Assembly: GCF_011762045.1 (NCBI RefSeq) | Contig: NZ_JAASQS010000009.1 | Span: 124,001 to 188,000, forward strand | DNA length: 64,000 nt | Source of the DNA: Rhizomicrobium electricum | Lineage (GTDB): Bacteria; Pseudomonadota; Alphaproteobacteria; Micropepsales; Micropepsaceae | Reading direction: 5' to 3' | Shown here: one piece after another, positions 14,715 to 23,964 of the stretch | Numbering within the stretch: the stretch's first letter is position 1 | Layout of the letters: each line of letters starts with the position of its first letter | The notes under the pieces: model-generated | Told to the model about the DNA's origin: nothing | Seen by the model: only the letters and a program-made list of their open reading frames with translations | Databases searched by the model: none | Translations under genes and position numbers: made by a program

Positions 14715-14747
14715 GACGCGCGGCACCGCGTGAATCGTTCTATTGCG

Positions 14748-16298
14748 CTAGTCCTGCGTTTCCACGGTCAGGCGGAGGTCTTTGAATTCGCCGGGCGGGA
14801 TGTGGAAGGTCCAGGTCATGCCGTTGGCGGTCACGGTGTGGGACTGGCTTTCGTCGATGATTTTGACCTTGTCGCTCACCGGCAGACGCAGTTCGAAATC
14901 GACGGCGGCGGCCTTGTGGTTTTCGATCCGCACCGAACCGGAGGCCCGTGTCCGGTTGTCGTGTTTTCTCCGGATGACTTCCCGGTCGATTTGCTTGGCC
15001 CGAACATAGACGTCCATCGCACCGCCGATCTCCACCTCGATCGGGCTGTCGACGGAGAAATCGCGGAATTCGGTGCGCTTCAAAACCACCGGCGCATGGT
15101 CGTCCGACACTTCGGTTGCGGTAAACATGCCGGCCGGAAGCGCCAAGCCGAGATTGTTCTTTTTCGAGTTCTTCATCCGCAGCATCACCGACGCGGCGTG
15201 CTGTTCTTCATCGGAAGGAAGTTCGGCGTAATAGATCCGCGCGAACGGTACGTCTTTCTGATCGAGCAATTGAAGCTGCTTAGTCTGGCGGGCGTTCACG
15301 TCGGTCGTGCCGTTCAGACTGTAAAGCTTGTAGTCGCCGAGGTCCTGCGAAGCACGCATGCCAGTGACGGCAACGGTTTCCATGCTGTCCGCCATCAATG
15401 CCGGTGCGGCTGCCGGGGGCGGTGGCGGGGGTGGAGGTGGCGCCATCCGCATCAGCTTGTCCCGGAACTCAAGCAGCTTGTGCCAGCGTATGTTGGTCGG
15501 CCAGCAAGCATCCGCACGATAGAGGTGCGTCGGTTCGACCGCTTTGTCCTCGTCCTCCTGGCGCGCAACCGTACCAGCCACAATGTCGAGCGGCACGTCT
15601 TTGAAGCTGGTGTCACCCGCGTTGACCAGCGTGACCCAGCCCGACAGATCGAGGCGGTCGCCATGCAGGCGCGCGACGTAATTCGCCGCCCAGTTCACAT
15701 TGGCGGCGAGATAGCTGAGCTTGATCGTATAGCGGCCGGCTTGGCGCGCATTGGTGCGGATCGACAGTGTCGGACTATCGCGCAAACCGTCGGGCACCTT
15801 CGAGAAGACGAGCCGCTCCGGCAAGCCGCTGCAATCGAGGGCCTCGTAGCTGCCGCCGAAATCGAGCACGACGCCACTCGGGCCGGTGCGGATCACGGCT
15901 TTGCGTTCGGTGGTCTTGCCGGTCTTCTTGTCGGTGCGTACCAGCGTCACCGTTTCGCCGATGGATTTGCCGATCAGAGAACCGGGGCTCAAAAGGTCGT
16001 AATCAAAATTGCGCTCGAGGAGCGGCACCGGCAGACCGTCGACGGCGGCAGTCTGCGGAATGATGGTCGACGCGACGCCGCGAAATTCGATTGTCGCAGG
16101 TCCGGCGGGCACGTCGATGGTGCGCGTCTCGGTGATAAAGGCGAGCCCTTCGTCGGGTTCGGGATCGCGGAAGGAGGACGGATCGCCCTCGCCGCCCGAA
16201 TGATAGACGGTCACGCGCACGCCGTCGGGCCGCTCCGAAACCTGGGCGGCAGAAGGTGTCAGGGCGACAAGCCCCGCGAGGACGAGCGCGCGCCACAT
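14748..16298 (-). CDS. secreted DUF4139-domain protein (paralogue A)
   Basis: A 516-residue exported protein (signal peptide about 1-19). It carries the DUF4139 region: LERNFDYDLLSPGSLIGKSIG, ERLVFSKVPDGLRDSPTLSI, IKLSYLAANVNWAANYVARL and GWVTLVNAGDTSFKDVPL, then a C-terminal beta-sandwich part ending HIPPGEFKDLRLTVETQD. A run of about nine prolines and an Ala-rich stretch (around residues 300-315) interrupt the domain and are absent from the neighbouring paralogue. DUF4139 proteins are of unknown function and probably beta-rich surface or periplasmic proteins. It lies eight bases downstream of paralogue B, so the two are surely one transcript. Confidence 0.8.
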   Translation of the reverse strand: MWRALVLAGLVALTPSAAQVSERPDGVRVTVYHSGGEGDPSSFRDPEPDEGLAFITETRTIDVPAGPATIEFRGVASTIIPQTAAVDGLPVPLLERNFDYDLLSPGSLIGKSIGETVTLVRTDKKTGKTTERKAVIRTGPSGVVLDFGGSYEALDCSGLPERLVFSKVPDGLRDSPTLSIRTNARQAGRYTIKLSYLAANVNWAANYVARLHGDRLDLSGWVTLVNAGDTSFKDVPLDIVAGTVARQEDEDKAVEPTHLYRADACWPTNIRWHKLLEFRDKLMRMAPPPPPPPPPAAAPALMADSMETVAVTGMRASQDLGDYKLYSLNGTTDVNARQTKQLQLLDQKDVPFARIYYAELPSDEEQHAASVMLRMKNSKKNNLGLALPAGMFTATEVSDDHAPVVLKRTEFRDFSVDSPIEVEIGGAMDVYVRAKQIDREVIRRKHDNRTRASGSVRIENHKAAAVDFELRLPVSDKVKIIDESQSHTVTANGMTWTFHIPPGEFKDLRLTVETQD

Positions 16299-16306
16299 CG
16301 CAGGGA

Positions 16307-17671
16307 TCAGCCGGTGACGACGGTGAAGGTCAGAACCGTTTCGCCGTTGGCCGGAACCGGCACGCTCCAGCCGAGAGTCGACGCGTCGATACGGCGGCTC
16401 TTCAGACTTTCCTTCTCGACGTCGGCGTCGCGCCAAAACCCGCCTTGGCGGAATTCGACCGTTGCCGGTGTCGATTTGGCGTTGCGGAACACGTAGGACA
16501 TCGAATAGCGGGTTTTCTTGCGGCTCGACGTCAATTCCGACGACACCACCGTCGCCTGCGCGGTGACATCGAACGCCTCGCCGATCTTGACCGCCACTTC
16601 CGAACCGCCCGGCGAATGGTCGATGGCATTCTCGCCGAGGAATTTCGCTTCACCGGAAGCATCGCGCATGTAGACGCGAATGGTGCCTTGCGGCAACGCA
16701 CGTTCGCGGTTGATGAAATTCAACACCACATCGGCGTGGTTGGGGTTGGGATCGCTGTTGAACCAGCCGGCGCGGTATTCGTAGACCTTCTGCGTCTTGA
16801 CGCCTTGCAGATCGAGGAAGCTCACCTGCTTGGTCTGGTTCTCGGCGACGGTCAGCCGTTCCGGCAGATCGTAGATGAGATAATCGGCCAGTTCCTTGTC
16901 GCCCGAAGGCTTGGTGCCGGCCTGGCGCGTGCTGTTCCGGGGCCGATTGTAATTGTAGTTGTAGGTATCGCTGCCGGTCTCCATGGCACCGGCCACAAGC
17001 TGGGTCTTGGCGTTCTTATAGGAGACGCCGGACTGGTTGGTGAGCGTGATCCAGCCCTGCAACGTCATGGCGCTGCGACCTTCGTCGAACAGGGCGACGT
17101 AATCGGCCTTCCAGTTCATGCCGGTGGTCAGATAACTGAGAGTCACGTCGCGCGCGCCCGCCTCGCGCGCCTGCACCGTCACCGACAGCGTCGGATTGGC
17201 GCGCAGATTCTCGGGGATCGAGGAGAACACCACGCGGGTCGGAATGCCGTCACTGCGCAACACTTCGATGCGGTCGCCGATTTTCAGCACCACGCCGTCG
17301 TTGACACTGAGGACGGTGGCGAGTTCGGGCGTTTCATGTCCGGTCGCCGGATTGGTGCGGATGATCTTGATCTGCTTGCCGACCGCCTTCTCCATCATCT
17401 TGGACGGCGTCAACAAGTCGTAATCGAAATTCTGCTCGACCACGCCGAGGTCCTTGCCGGTCAGCGCCACGGTTTCGGGACGGATCTGGGCGGAGACGTT
17501 CTTGAACTCCAGCCGCTGGCGGCCCGCGGTAATGTCGAGCCGGCGCATGTCCTGCACCAGAGCGAGGTTCGAGTTGTAGATGGTCAGCGAGATCGTCTGA
17601 GCCGGATCGGCGGCGACCGCCGCAGCGGCAAGTGCCATCATCGAAACGGCCGAGAACACCATGCGACGCAT
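16307..17671 (-). CDS. secreted DUF4139-domain protein (paralogue B)
   Basis: A 454-residue exported protein with signal peptide 1-21 (ending AVAAD). Its landmarks parallel paralogue A: TIYNSNLALVQDMRRLDI, EQNFDYDLLTPSKMMEKAVG, TRVVFSSIPENLRANPTLSV, VTLSYLTTGMNWKADYVALF, GWITLTNQSGVSYKNAKTQL and the late WSVPVPANGETVLTFTVVTG. It is the more typical member of the pair. ATG 17671 gives MRRMVFSAV and the signal sequence. The unrelated cysK gene diverges from 17826, leaving 154 bases for both promoters. Role unknown; the tandem duplication suggests that the two products work together. Confidence 0.82.
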   Translation of the reverse strand: MRRMVFSAVSMMALAAAAVAADPAQTISLTIYNSNLALVQDMRRLDITAGRQRLEFKNVSAQIRPETVALTGKDLGVVEQNFDYDLLTPSKMMEKAVGKQIKIIRTNPATGHETPELATVLSVNDGVVLKIGDRIEVLRSDGIPTRVVFSSIPENLRANPTLSVTVQAREAGARDVTLSYLTTGMNWKADYVALFDEGRSAMTLQGWITLTNQSGVSYKNAKTQLVAGAMETGSDTYNYNYNRPRNSTRQAGTKPSGDKELADYLIYDLPERLTVAENQTKQVSFLDLQGVKTQKVYEYRAGWFNSDPNPNHADVVLNFINRERALPQGTIRVYMRDASGEAKFLGENAIDHSPGGSEVAVKIGEAFDVTAQATVVSSELTSSRKKTRYSMSYVFRNAKSTPATVEFRQGGFWRDADVEKESLKSRRIDASTLGWSVPVPANGETVLTFTVVTG

Positions 17672-17825
17672 GAAGGCCCCCCAGTTCGCATCCAGAGTCA
17701 GATTCGCACCGGACCATGGTTTTGTCGAGGCCGCCGCTGGTGACGGATTTTCCATTTTTGCGAACGTCTTGCGGGCAAAACGGGCCGCCGGTACGGTTCG
17801 ATCGGATGCCTCCCGGAGCCGACGC

Positions 17826-18863
17826 ATGGATTTTCGCCCCGACGCCCTCGCCGCCATCGGCAATACGCCGTTAATCCGGCTGCGCCGCGCCTCCGAGGAA
17901 ACCGGTTGCGAAATTTTCGGCAAGGCGGAGTTCTTCAATCCCGGTCAATCGGTCAAGGACCGGGCCGCGCTGTACATCGTCAAGGATGCCATCGCCCGCG
18001 GCGCCCTGAAGCCGGGCGGCGTGATCGTGGAAGGCACCGCCGGCAACACCGGCATCGGGCTCGCCATGGTCGCCAACGCGATGGGCTTCCGTACCGTGAT
18101 CGTCATCCCCGAAACCCAGAGCCAGGAGAAGAAAGACGCGCTCCGGCTCTATGGTGCCCAACTGATCGAAGTGCCGGCGGTGCCGTATCGCGATCCTAAC
18201 AACTACGTGAAGATTTCGGGCCGCATCGCCGACGAGCTTGCCAGGAGCGAACCGGCGGGCGCGATCTGGGCCAACCAATTCGACAACATTGCCAACCGGC
18301 AAGCCCACATCGAGACCACCGGCCCCGAAATCTGGACGCAGACCAAAGGCCTCGTCGACGGGTTCGTGGCGGCGGTCGGCACCGGCGGCACGCTGGCGGG
18401 CGTCGGCATCGCCTTGAAGGAGAAGAGCCCGGCGATCCGCATCGCGGCGGCCGACCCGCTCGGCGCCGCGGTCTATTCGTGGGTCAAGACCGGCGAACTC
18501 AAGGCGCACGGCTCGTCGATCACCGAAGGCATCGGCCAGAACCGCGTCACCGCCAATCTCGACGGCGCCCCAATCGACGACGCCTATGAAATCCCCGACG
18601 AGGAAATGCTGCCGATCGTGTTCGACCTCATGGAGCACGAAGGCCTGTGCGTCGGCGGCTCGACCGGCATCAATGTCGCAGGCGCGATCCGCATGGCGAA
18701 AGAAATGGGACCCGGCCATACCATCGTAACGGTTCTCTGCGATTACGGAACGCGCTATCAATCCAAGCTGTTCAATCCGGAGTTTCTCCGCTCCAAGAAC
18801 CTGCCGACGCCGCCCTGGCTCACCGGGCCCCGGCCAACCATCAGGGTCCCATTCGAAAAATGA
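17826..18863 (+). CDS. cysK: cysteine synthase A-type O-acetylserine sulfhydrylase
   Basis: A 345-residue PLP enzyme that makes cysteine from O-acetylserine and sulfide. It has IGNTPLIRL at the N-terminus, the PLP-lysine motif NPGQSVKDRAA, the substrate-binding GTAGNTGIGLA loop, the phosphate-binding GTGGTLAG loop and the late GGSTGINVAGA. Length is slightly longer than E. coli CysK because of the C-terminal tail (PEFLRSKNLPTPPW), a form frequent in Alphaproteobacteria. It is the first gene of a sulfur run: its TGA overlaps the ATG of the sulfurtransferase gene (ATGA). Cystathionine beta-synthase is a possible alternative activity, but no regulatory domain is present. Confidence 0.9.
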   Translation: MDFRPDALAAIGNTPLIRLRRASEETGCEIFGKAEFFNPGQSVKDRAALYIVKDAIARGALKPGGVIVEGTAGNTGIGLAMVANAMGFRTVIVIPETQSQEKKDALRLYGAQLIEVPAVPYRDPNNYVKISGRIADELARSEPAGAIWANQFDNIANRQAHIETTGPEIWTQTKGLVDGFVAAVGTGGTLAGVGIALKEKSPAIRIAAADPLGAAVYSWVKTGELKAHGSSITEGIGQNRVTANLDGAPIDDAYEIPDEEMLPIVFDLMEHEGLCVGGSTGINVAGAIRMAKEMGPGHTIVTVLCDYGTRYQSKLFNPEFLRSKNLPTPPWLTGPRPTIRVPFEK

Positions 18864-19699
18864 ACCCGCTCGTAACGCCCCTCTGGCTCGCCGAACGTCG
18901 TGCCGATCCTCTCGTGAAGGTGCTCGACTGCTCCTGGTACATGGCCGCGCAAAAGCGCAATCCCTCCGCGGAATTCGCCGCCGGGCACATTCCGGGAGCG
19001 CAGTTCTTCGACATCGACGCGCAGTCGGATTCCTCCAGCCCCTACCCGCACATGCTGCCGCCGCCGGATAAGTTCGAAACCGCGATGGCGGCGTTCGGCA
19101 TCGGCAACGACACCACGGTGATGGTCTACGACACCGCGCCGATGTTCTCGGCCCCACGGGTGTGGTGGATGTTCCGCGCCTTCGGCCATGACAAAGTGGT
19201 GATCCTCGACGGCGGCCTGAAGGCCTGGACGGCGGTGGACTATCCACTCACCACCCACGCCACGCCGCAGCAGCCGGCCACGACCTTCACCGCCCGGCCG
19301 AACCCGGCGCTGGTGCGCTCGTTCGACGACATGATGCGAATCGCCCGCGACGGCTCGGCCCAGATCCTCGACGCCCGCGGCGAACCGCGCTTCTTCGCCC
19401 GCGAGCCGGAACCGCGGCCGGGCCTGCGCGGCGGCCACATTCCGGGCGCCAAGAACGTCCACTACGCCACCCTGATCGCCGCCGACGGGACCCTGAAGCC
19501 GGCGGGCGAGCTGAAGCGCCTGTTCGAATCGAAGGGGGTCGATCTTGCGGCCCCGATCGTCACCAGCTGCGGCTCGGGTGTAACCGCCGCCATCGTGATG
19601 CTGGCGCTCGTCGTCGCAGGAGCGCAGGATGTCGCGCTGTACGACGGCTCCTGGTCCGAATGGGGCGCCCGGCCCGACGCGCCGGTCGAAACGGAATAA
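18860..19699 (+). CDS. sseA: 3-mercaptopyruvate sulfurtransferase
   Basis: A 279-residue tandem-rhodanese protein. The N-terminal inactive rhodanese domain spans about residues 5-145 (VKVLDCSWYM, GHIPGAQFFDID, VWWMFRAFGHDKVVILDGG). The active C-terminal domain has GGHIPGAKNVHY and the active-site loop SCGSGVTAAI with the catalytic Cys. CGSGVT is the signature of mercaptopyruvate sulfurtransferases, as opposed to CRKGVT of thiosulfate rhodaneses. It moves sulfur from 3-mercaptopyruvate to thiols or cyanide. It overlaps cysK by four bases and precedes a GNAT gene by five, so it is translated as part of the same operon. Confidence 0.92.
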   Translation: MNPLVTPLWLAERRADPLVKVLDCSWYMAAQKRNPSAEFAAGHIPGAQFFDIDAQSDSSSPYPHMLPPPDKFETAMAAFGIGNDTTVMVYDTAPMFSAPRVWWMFRAFGHDKVVILDGGLKAWTAVDYPLTTHATPQQPATTFTARPNPALVRSFDDMMRIARDGSAQILDARGEPRFFAREPEPRPGLRGGHIPGAKNVHYATLIAADGTLKPAGELKRLFESKGVDLAAPIVTSCGSGVTAAIVMLALVVAGAQDVALYDGSWSEWGARPDAPVETE

Positions 19700-19704
19700 G
19701 CGCC

Positions 19705-20229
19705 ATGGCGAAATCGAAACGCTTCCTGCCGATGACAGTGACCTTCCTGGAAATGAAGGCCAAGCCGGCCGTGATCCCGCCGCCGCATCCCTCCACCAAG
19801 ATCGCGATCCTCAGGGCGGAAAAGCCGCCGGTGCATTTCTATCGCTATCTCTACAACACGATCGGCGAACCCTATTACTGGGTCGACCGCCGCCGGATGG
19901 ACGATTCCTCGCTCAAGGAGCTGATCCAGAGCCCGACGCAGGAGCTTTACGTCCTCTACGTCGACGGCAATCCCGCCGGCATGGCCGAACTCGATTTCCA
20001 CGAGGCCCACATCGGGCTGCTTGCCTACTTCGGGTTGATGCCGGAGTTCATCGGACGGCACCTGGGATACTATTTCCTGTACCACACGGTGCAGAACGCC
20101 TGGACCCGGCCGATCTCGACGCTTCTGGTTAACACCTGCACCCTGGACCATCCTCGGGCGCTGCCGCTCTACCAGCGGATGGGTTTTGTCCCATATTCCC
20201 GCGAGGACCGTAGCGTCGAGTTGCTTTAA
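19705..20229 (+). CDS. GNAT-family N-acetyltransferase
   Basis: A 174-residue protein with a GNAT acetyltransferase fold. Visible are the beta4-beta5 region AELDFHEAHIGLLAYFGLMPEFIGRHLGYYFL, in which GRHLG stands in for the acetyl-CoA pyrophosphate loop (R/Q-x-x-G-x-G/A), and the late segment LDHPRALPLYQRMGFVPY, typical of the alpha4-beta7 end of the domain. Homologues of this type occur directly after sseA in several Alphaproteobacteria (from memory). The substrate is unknown. Start ATG 19705 lies five bases after sseA. The 91 bases before the POT gene hold no clear terminator. Confidence 0.82.
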   Translation: MAKSKRFLPMTVTFLEMKAKPAVIPPPHPSTKIAILRAEKPPVHFYRYLYNTIGEPYYWVDRRRMDDSSLKELIQSPTQELYVLYVDGNPAGMAELDFHEAHIGLLAYFGLMPEFIGRHLGYYFLYHTVQNAWTRPISTLLVNTCTLDHPRALPLYQRMGFVPYSREDRSVELL

Positions 20230-20319
20230 CGGCAAATTTACCGCAACACTGGCCCCCAAAAGACGACGGTGCCCGGCCGAAGAGCCCTGGAGCGCGCCGC
20301 GTCGCATTGAGGGGTTCCG

Positions 20320-22152
20320 ATGAACACGACTGAAACCGCCGCGCCGGTGCAACCACAGAAGCTCTGGCACGGTCATCCGCATTTGTTGAAATTGCTGTTC
20401 TCCACCGAGATGTGGGAGCGGTTCGGTTATTACGGCATGCGGGCGGTGCTGGTCCTCTATCTGGTCCAGCATTTCGTGTTCTCGGATCAGGTCGCCAACG
20501 GCCTCTACGGCGCCTTCGCCTCCCTCGTCTATCTCACCCCGCTGATCGGCGGCTTCATCGCCGACCAGTTCATCGGTCCCAAGCGGGCGGTGAAGACCGG
20601 CGCCATCCTGATGTCGGTCGGCTACATGATGCTCGCCTTCACCGGCGGCGACGCGGCCAAGCCGTTCGTCACCATCGAGAACCAGCGCTACGAAGTGACG
20701 ATCAAGGGCCGCGGCGAAGAGGCCGTGCAGTACCTCGTCGACAAAGGCGCCGAGTACAAGATCGTCGGCAATTCGGACAAGTCGATCTCCATCGTCGGCG
20801 CCAAGGGCGACGTTCCTGCCAAGATCGCCGACGGCCATTACAAGTTCGACGGCGAGCGCAATTCGCTCAACGTGATCCTGCTGTTCGTCTCGCTGGCGCT
20901 GGTCATCGTCGGCAACGGCTATTTCAAGCCGAACATCACCAACATCCTCGGCACCCTCTACGACCGCACCGACCGAAAACGCGATGCCGCCTACACGATC
21001 TTCTATATGGGCATCAATCTCGGCTCGATCATCTCGCAGTTCTTCGTGCCGCTGTTCGCCATCTGGTTCGGCTATCGCTGGGGCTTCGTCCTCGCCGGTA
21101 TCGGCATGTGCTTTGCCTGGGCGCGCTTCCAGTTCGCCGGGCCGCAACTCGAGCCCTACGGCAATCCGCCGGCGAACGCCAAGAACATCAACTTCCTGTT
21201 CTACGTCGGTACCCTGTGCGCCGTGCCCGTGGTCTGGTTCCTGCTCAACAACACCATGACCACCGCCGCCGTCGCCCACCAGGTCGCCGCGACCGGCGTC
21301 GTCGGCTTCCTGATGAGCCAGCCGATCCTCGGGCAGGTCATGTTCGTCGCCTTCTTCGCCGCCATCATCGGCCTGCCGGTGTGGGCCTTCTTCACCCTCA
21401 AGCCGGAAGAACGCGACCGCATGATCGTCGCCTGCGTCCTGACCTGCTTCTCGGTGGTGTTCTTCACCCTGTTCGAACAGGCCGGTTCGTCGCTGACGCT
21501 CTACGCCGACCGCAACACCGACCTCGTGATCCTGTCGCCCTTCCGCGTGTTCGACCACGACATGAACCTGTTCGGCGTCGTCATTCCGGCCGTCTGGGGC
21601 TATGTCATGCCGGCCGGACAGGTGCAGATCTTCAATCCGCTGTTCATCGTCGCCTTCGCGCCGCTGTTCACGCTGACCTGGAACTGGCTCAACAAGCGCA
21701 ACGCCGAGCCCAACGTGCCGGTCAAATTCGCCATCGGCCTGATCCTGGTCGGCCTCGGCTTCCTGGCGCTGGTGTTCGGCTCCAAGTTCCACGGCGCCGA
21801 CTTCAGAGTGCCGCTGTTCTGGCTGGTGTTCGCCTATTACCTGCACTCGATGGGCGAGCTCTGCCTGTCGCCGGTCGGCCTTTCCGCCGTGTCGAAACTG
21901 TCGATCCCGAAGCTGGTCGGCATGATGTTCGGCGTCTGGCTGATGGCCTCGGCCGTGGCGCAGTACGTCGGCGGCATCGTCGCCCAGTTCGCCTCGACCG
22001 AAACAGTCGGCGGCAAGGTCCTCAACCCCGAGGTCTCGCTGCACACCTACATGGGCGTGTTCCAGACCATCGGCATCGCCGGCATCATTGCCGGTGTGGT
22101 CGCCATCCTGCTTTCGCCGGTCCTCAAGCGGGGAATGCACGGGATTAAGTGA
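20320..22152 (+). CDS. POT-family proton-coupled oligopeptide transporter
   Basis: A 610-residue inner-membrane MFS protein of the POT/PTR2 family. The proton-coupling motif EMWERFGYYGMRAVL (ExxERFxYY) is in TM1, followed by FGAFASLVYLTPLIGG-type helices, GNGYFKPNITNILGTLY, and the late YYLHSMGELCLSPVGLSAVSKL. About residues 110-185 (from TIENQRYEVTIKG to FDGERNSLNV) form a hydrophilic, beta-like insert between early helices, not found in short POT proteins such as E. coli DtpA. It imports di- and tripeptides. The product ends with a stem-loop at 22179-22214 before metC. Confidence 0.92.
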   Translation: MNTTETAAPVQPQKLWHGHPHLLKLLFSTEMWERFGYYGMRAVLVLYLVQHFVFSDQVANGLYGAFASLVYLTPLIGGFIADQFIGPKRAVKTGAILMSVGYMMLAFTGGDAAKPFVTIENQRYEVTIKGRGEEAVQYLVDKGAEYKIVGNSDKSISIVGAKGDVPAKIADGHYKFDGERNSLNVILLFVSLALVIVGNGYFKPNITNILGTLYDRTDRKRDAAYTIFYMGINLGSIISQFFVPLFAIWFGYRWGFVLAGIGMCFAWARFQFAGPQLEPYGNPPANAKNINFLFYVGTLCAVPVVWFLLNNTMTTAAVAHQVAATGVVGFLMSQPILGQVMFVAFFAAIIGLPVWAFFTLKPEERDRMIVACVLTCFSVVFFTLFEQAGSSLTLYADRNTDLVILSPFRVFDHDMNLFGVVIPAVWGYVMPAGQVQIFNPLFIVAFAPLFTLTWNWLNKRNAEPNVPVKFAIGLILVGLGFLALVFGSKFHGADFRVPLFWLVFAYYLHSMGELCLSPVGLSAVSKLSIPKLVGMMFGVWLMASAVAQYVGGIVAQFASTETVGGKVLNPEVSLHTYMGVFQTIGIAGIIAGVVAILLSPVLKRGMHGIK

Positions 22153-22178
22153 CCTTGCACCGGGTCAAAATCAGGGTT

Positions 22179-22214
22179 ACGGCTGCCGTTTGAAGCTTTT
22201 CAGGCGGCAGCCGT
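22179..22214 (+). promoter_or_regulatory. stem-loop covering the start codon of metC
   Basis: ACGGCTGCCG (22179-22188) pairs perfectly with CGGCAGCCGT (22205-22214). The right arm includes the first two bases of the GTG start codon and the place where a Shine-Dalgarno should be. With no U tract it is a poor terminator for the POT gene; translational control or coupling is possible. Confidence 0.45.
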
Positions 22215-23376
22215 GAATTCCAGATCGAAGAAACCCGAGACCATTGCCGTGGGCGCCGGACGGATGAGCGCCGAGCATTTCGGCACCGTCAACACGCCCG
22301 TCTACCGCACCTCGACCATCCTGCATCCCACCCTCGCCTCGCTGCGGAACGAAGAGGCGGCGCGCTATCAGTATGGCTGCCTCGGCACGCCGACGACCGA
22401 GAGTTTCGAAAACGCCGTTGCGGAAATCGAGGGGGCCGCTCGTACCGTCAGCGTTCCCACCGGGCTCAACGCCATCACGACCGCCATTCTGACGGTTGTT
22501 GCCGCCGGCGATCACATCCTGATGGTCGACAGCGTCTATGGCCCCACCCGCCGCTTCTGCAACGGCGCGTTGAAGCGCATGGGCGTCGAGACCACCTATT
22601 ACGACCCTCTGATCGGCGCCGGCATCGAAGCGCTGTTCAAGCCCAACACCAAGCTGGTGTTCTGCGAAAGCCCCGGCTCGCTGACCTTCGAGGTGCAGGA
22701 CATTCCGGCCATCGCCGAGGTGGCACACAAGCACGGCGCCGCGGTCCTGATGGACAACACCTGGGCGACTCCGGTCTATTTCAACGCCCTGAAGCACGGC
22801 GTCGATCTGTCGATCCAGGCAGCGACCAAGTACATCGGCGGCCATTCCGATGTGATGCTGGGCACCGTCAGCGCCAACGAAACCTACGCCAAGCGGCTCG
22901 AGACGTTCGTCCACGACATGGGCCTCTATGCCAGCGGCGACGACTGCTTTCTGGCGCTGCGCGGCCTTCGCACTCTGCCCGTTCGCCTCGCCCGTCATTG
23001 GGGTAACGGCCTGAAGCTGGCGCGCTGGCTGATGGAACGGCCGGAAGTCTCGCGCATCCTGCATCCGGCCATCGAGACCGATCCCGGCAACAAGATCTGG
23101 CGGCGCGATTTCACCGGCGCCTGCGGCCTGTTCGGCGTCGTGCTGAAGCCGATCAGCGAAGCCAAGCTTACGGCCTTCATGAACGGGCTGAAGCATTTCG
23201 GCATGGGCTATTCCTGGGGCGGGTTCGAAAGCCTGATCATCCCGGCGAATTACGTGCGCACGGTGAAGACGTTCCAAGCCGAAGGCCCGGTCCTTCGCAT
23301 CCACGCCGGACTGGAAGACACCGGCGACCTGATTGCCGATCTCGAAGCCGGATTCGACCGTATGGAGGCCGCATGA
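22213..23376 (+). CDS. metC: cystathionine beta-lyase
   Basis: A 387-residue PLP enzyme of the Cys/Met metabolism family that cleaves cystathionine to homocysteine, pyruvate and ammonia. Visible are [23 protein letters not shown], the [15 protein letters not shown] substrate region, [30 protein letters not shown] and the PLP lysine in [19 protein letters not shown]. The GTG at 22213 is the only start that retains the conserved TIAVGAGR beginning; ATG 22264 would remove it. The GTG is part of a hairpin. The last four bases overlap hisI (ATGA). The C-terminal [14 protein letters not shown] supports beta-lyase rather than gamma-synthase. Confidence 0.92.
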   Translation: MNSRSKKPETIAVGAGRMSAEHFGTVNTPVYRTSTILHPTLASLRNEEAARYQYGCLGTPTTESFENAVAEIEGAARTVSVPTGLNAITTAILTVVAAGDHILMVDSVYGPTRRFCNGALKRMGVETTYYDPLIGAGIEALFKPNTKLVFCESPGSLTFEVQDIPAIAEVAHKHGAAVLMDNTWATPVYFNALKHGVDLSIQAATKYIGGHSDVMLGTVSANETYAKRLETFVHDMGLYASGDDCFLALRGLRTLPVRLARHWGNGLKLARWLMERPEVSRILHPAIETDPGNKIWRRDFTGACGLFGVVLKPISEAKLTAFMNGLKHFGMGYSWGGFESLIIPANYVRTVKTFQAEGPVLRIHAGLEDTGDLIADLEAGFDRMEAA

Positions 23377-23717
23377 CCGACACGATCAGCCGCGAGAAAT
23401 TCCTCAACGCCGTGAAATTCAATGCCGACGGACTGGTGCCCGCGATCGCGCAAAGCTGCTCCACCGGTGCGGTGCTGATGATGGCGTGGATGACCCGGCA
23501 TACACTGGAGGAAACGCTGGCGACCGGCCACGTGACCTACTGGTCGCGCTCGCGCCAGAAGGTGTGGCGCAAAGGCGAAAGTTCGGGACACGTTCAGCGG
23601 CTGGTGGAAGCGTTTGTCGATTGCGACGGCGATACGATTTTGCTCCGGGTCGACCAGATGGGTCCCGCCTGCCACACCGGCGCGCCGACGTGTTTCTTCC
23701 GGAAGCTGGGGGAATAA
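23373..23717 (+). CDS. hisI: phosphoribosyl-AMP cyclohydrolase
   Basis: A 114-residue enzyme for the third step of histidine biosynthesis, opening the purine ring of phosphoribosyl-AMP. It is the stand-alone form without a HisE domain. Seen are [52 protein letters not shown], and the zinc/magnesium site [13 protein letters not shown] with the two Cys of [13 protein letters not shown]. It overlaps metC by four bases, so it is translated from the sulfur operon although its pathway is different; histidine genes are otherwise not seen in the window. Confidence 0.95.
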   Translation: MTDTISREKFLNAVKFNADGLVPAIAQSCSTGAVLMMAWMTRHTLEETLATGHVTYWSRSRQKVWRKGESSGHVQRLVEAFVDCDGDTILLRVDQMGPACHTGAPTCFFRKLGE

Positions 23718-23739
23718 CGGAGCCGAGAGGTTTTTCTGT

Positions 23740-23789
23740 CCCCCCTCCGTCCCTGCTTCGCCGAGGCTACGCAGGGCCACCTCCCCCGC
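23740..23789. repeat. inverted repeat downstream of hisI
   Basis: CCCTGC (23751-23756) and GCAGGG (23771-23776) form the core of a longer imperfect dyad between CCCCCTCCGT and ACCTCCCCC. The loop CTTCGCCGAGGCTACG resembles the CTTCGCCGAAC(C/T)GGCTACG sequence found downstream of tRNA-Arg and tRNA-Pro. It could act as a transcription or mRNA 3'-end barrier. Nothing else was recognised in the 247 bases before the methyltransferase. Confidence 0.45.
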
Positions 23790-23964
23790 TGTTTCAACGC
23801 CGTGCGGCTCCGCCGATGGAGATCCGCGAGGGAGGAAAAGAATATGGACAAGGCGGCGTTCACCGCTTAATTATCGGCTCGTGCTGTGGCGCTGCGGGCT
23901 CCTTCGGGACCGATAATAATACGCTCCTCGGCGGCAGGTCGTCCGTCGTTTGCGGAGCTGTGCC

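Noticed and set aside
14434-14733. 99-codon plus-strand frame running through repeat copy 1
   Set aside because: Its second half is simply the translated palindromic repeat, and similar peptide sequence appears in a frame at 48141-48431 through copy 2.
19462-22140. Open frame of 892 codons on the minus strand
   Set aside because: Antisense to sseA, GNAT and the POT transporter; Asp/His/Gln/Glu-rich composition is typical of a codon-shadow frame.
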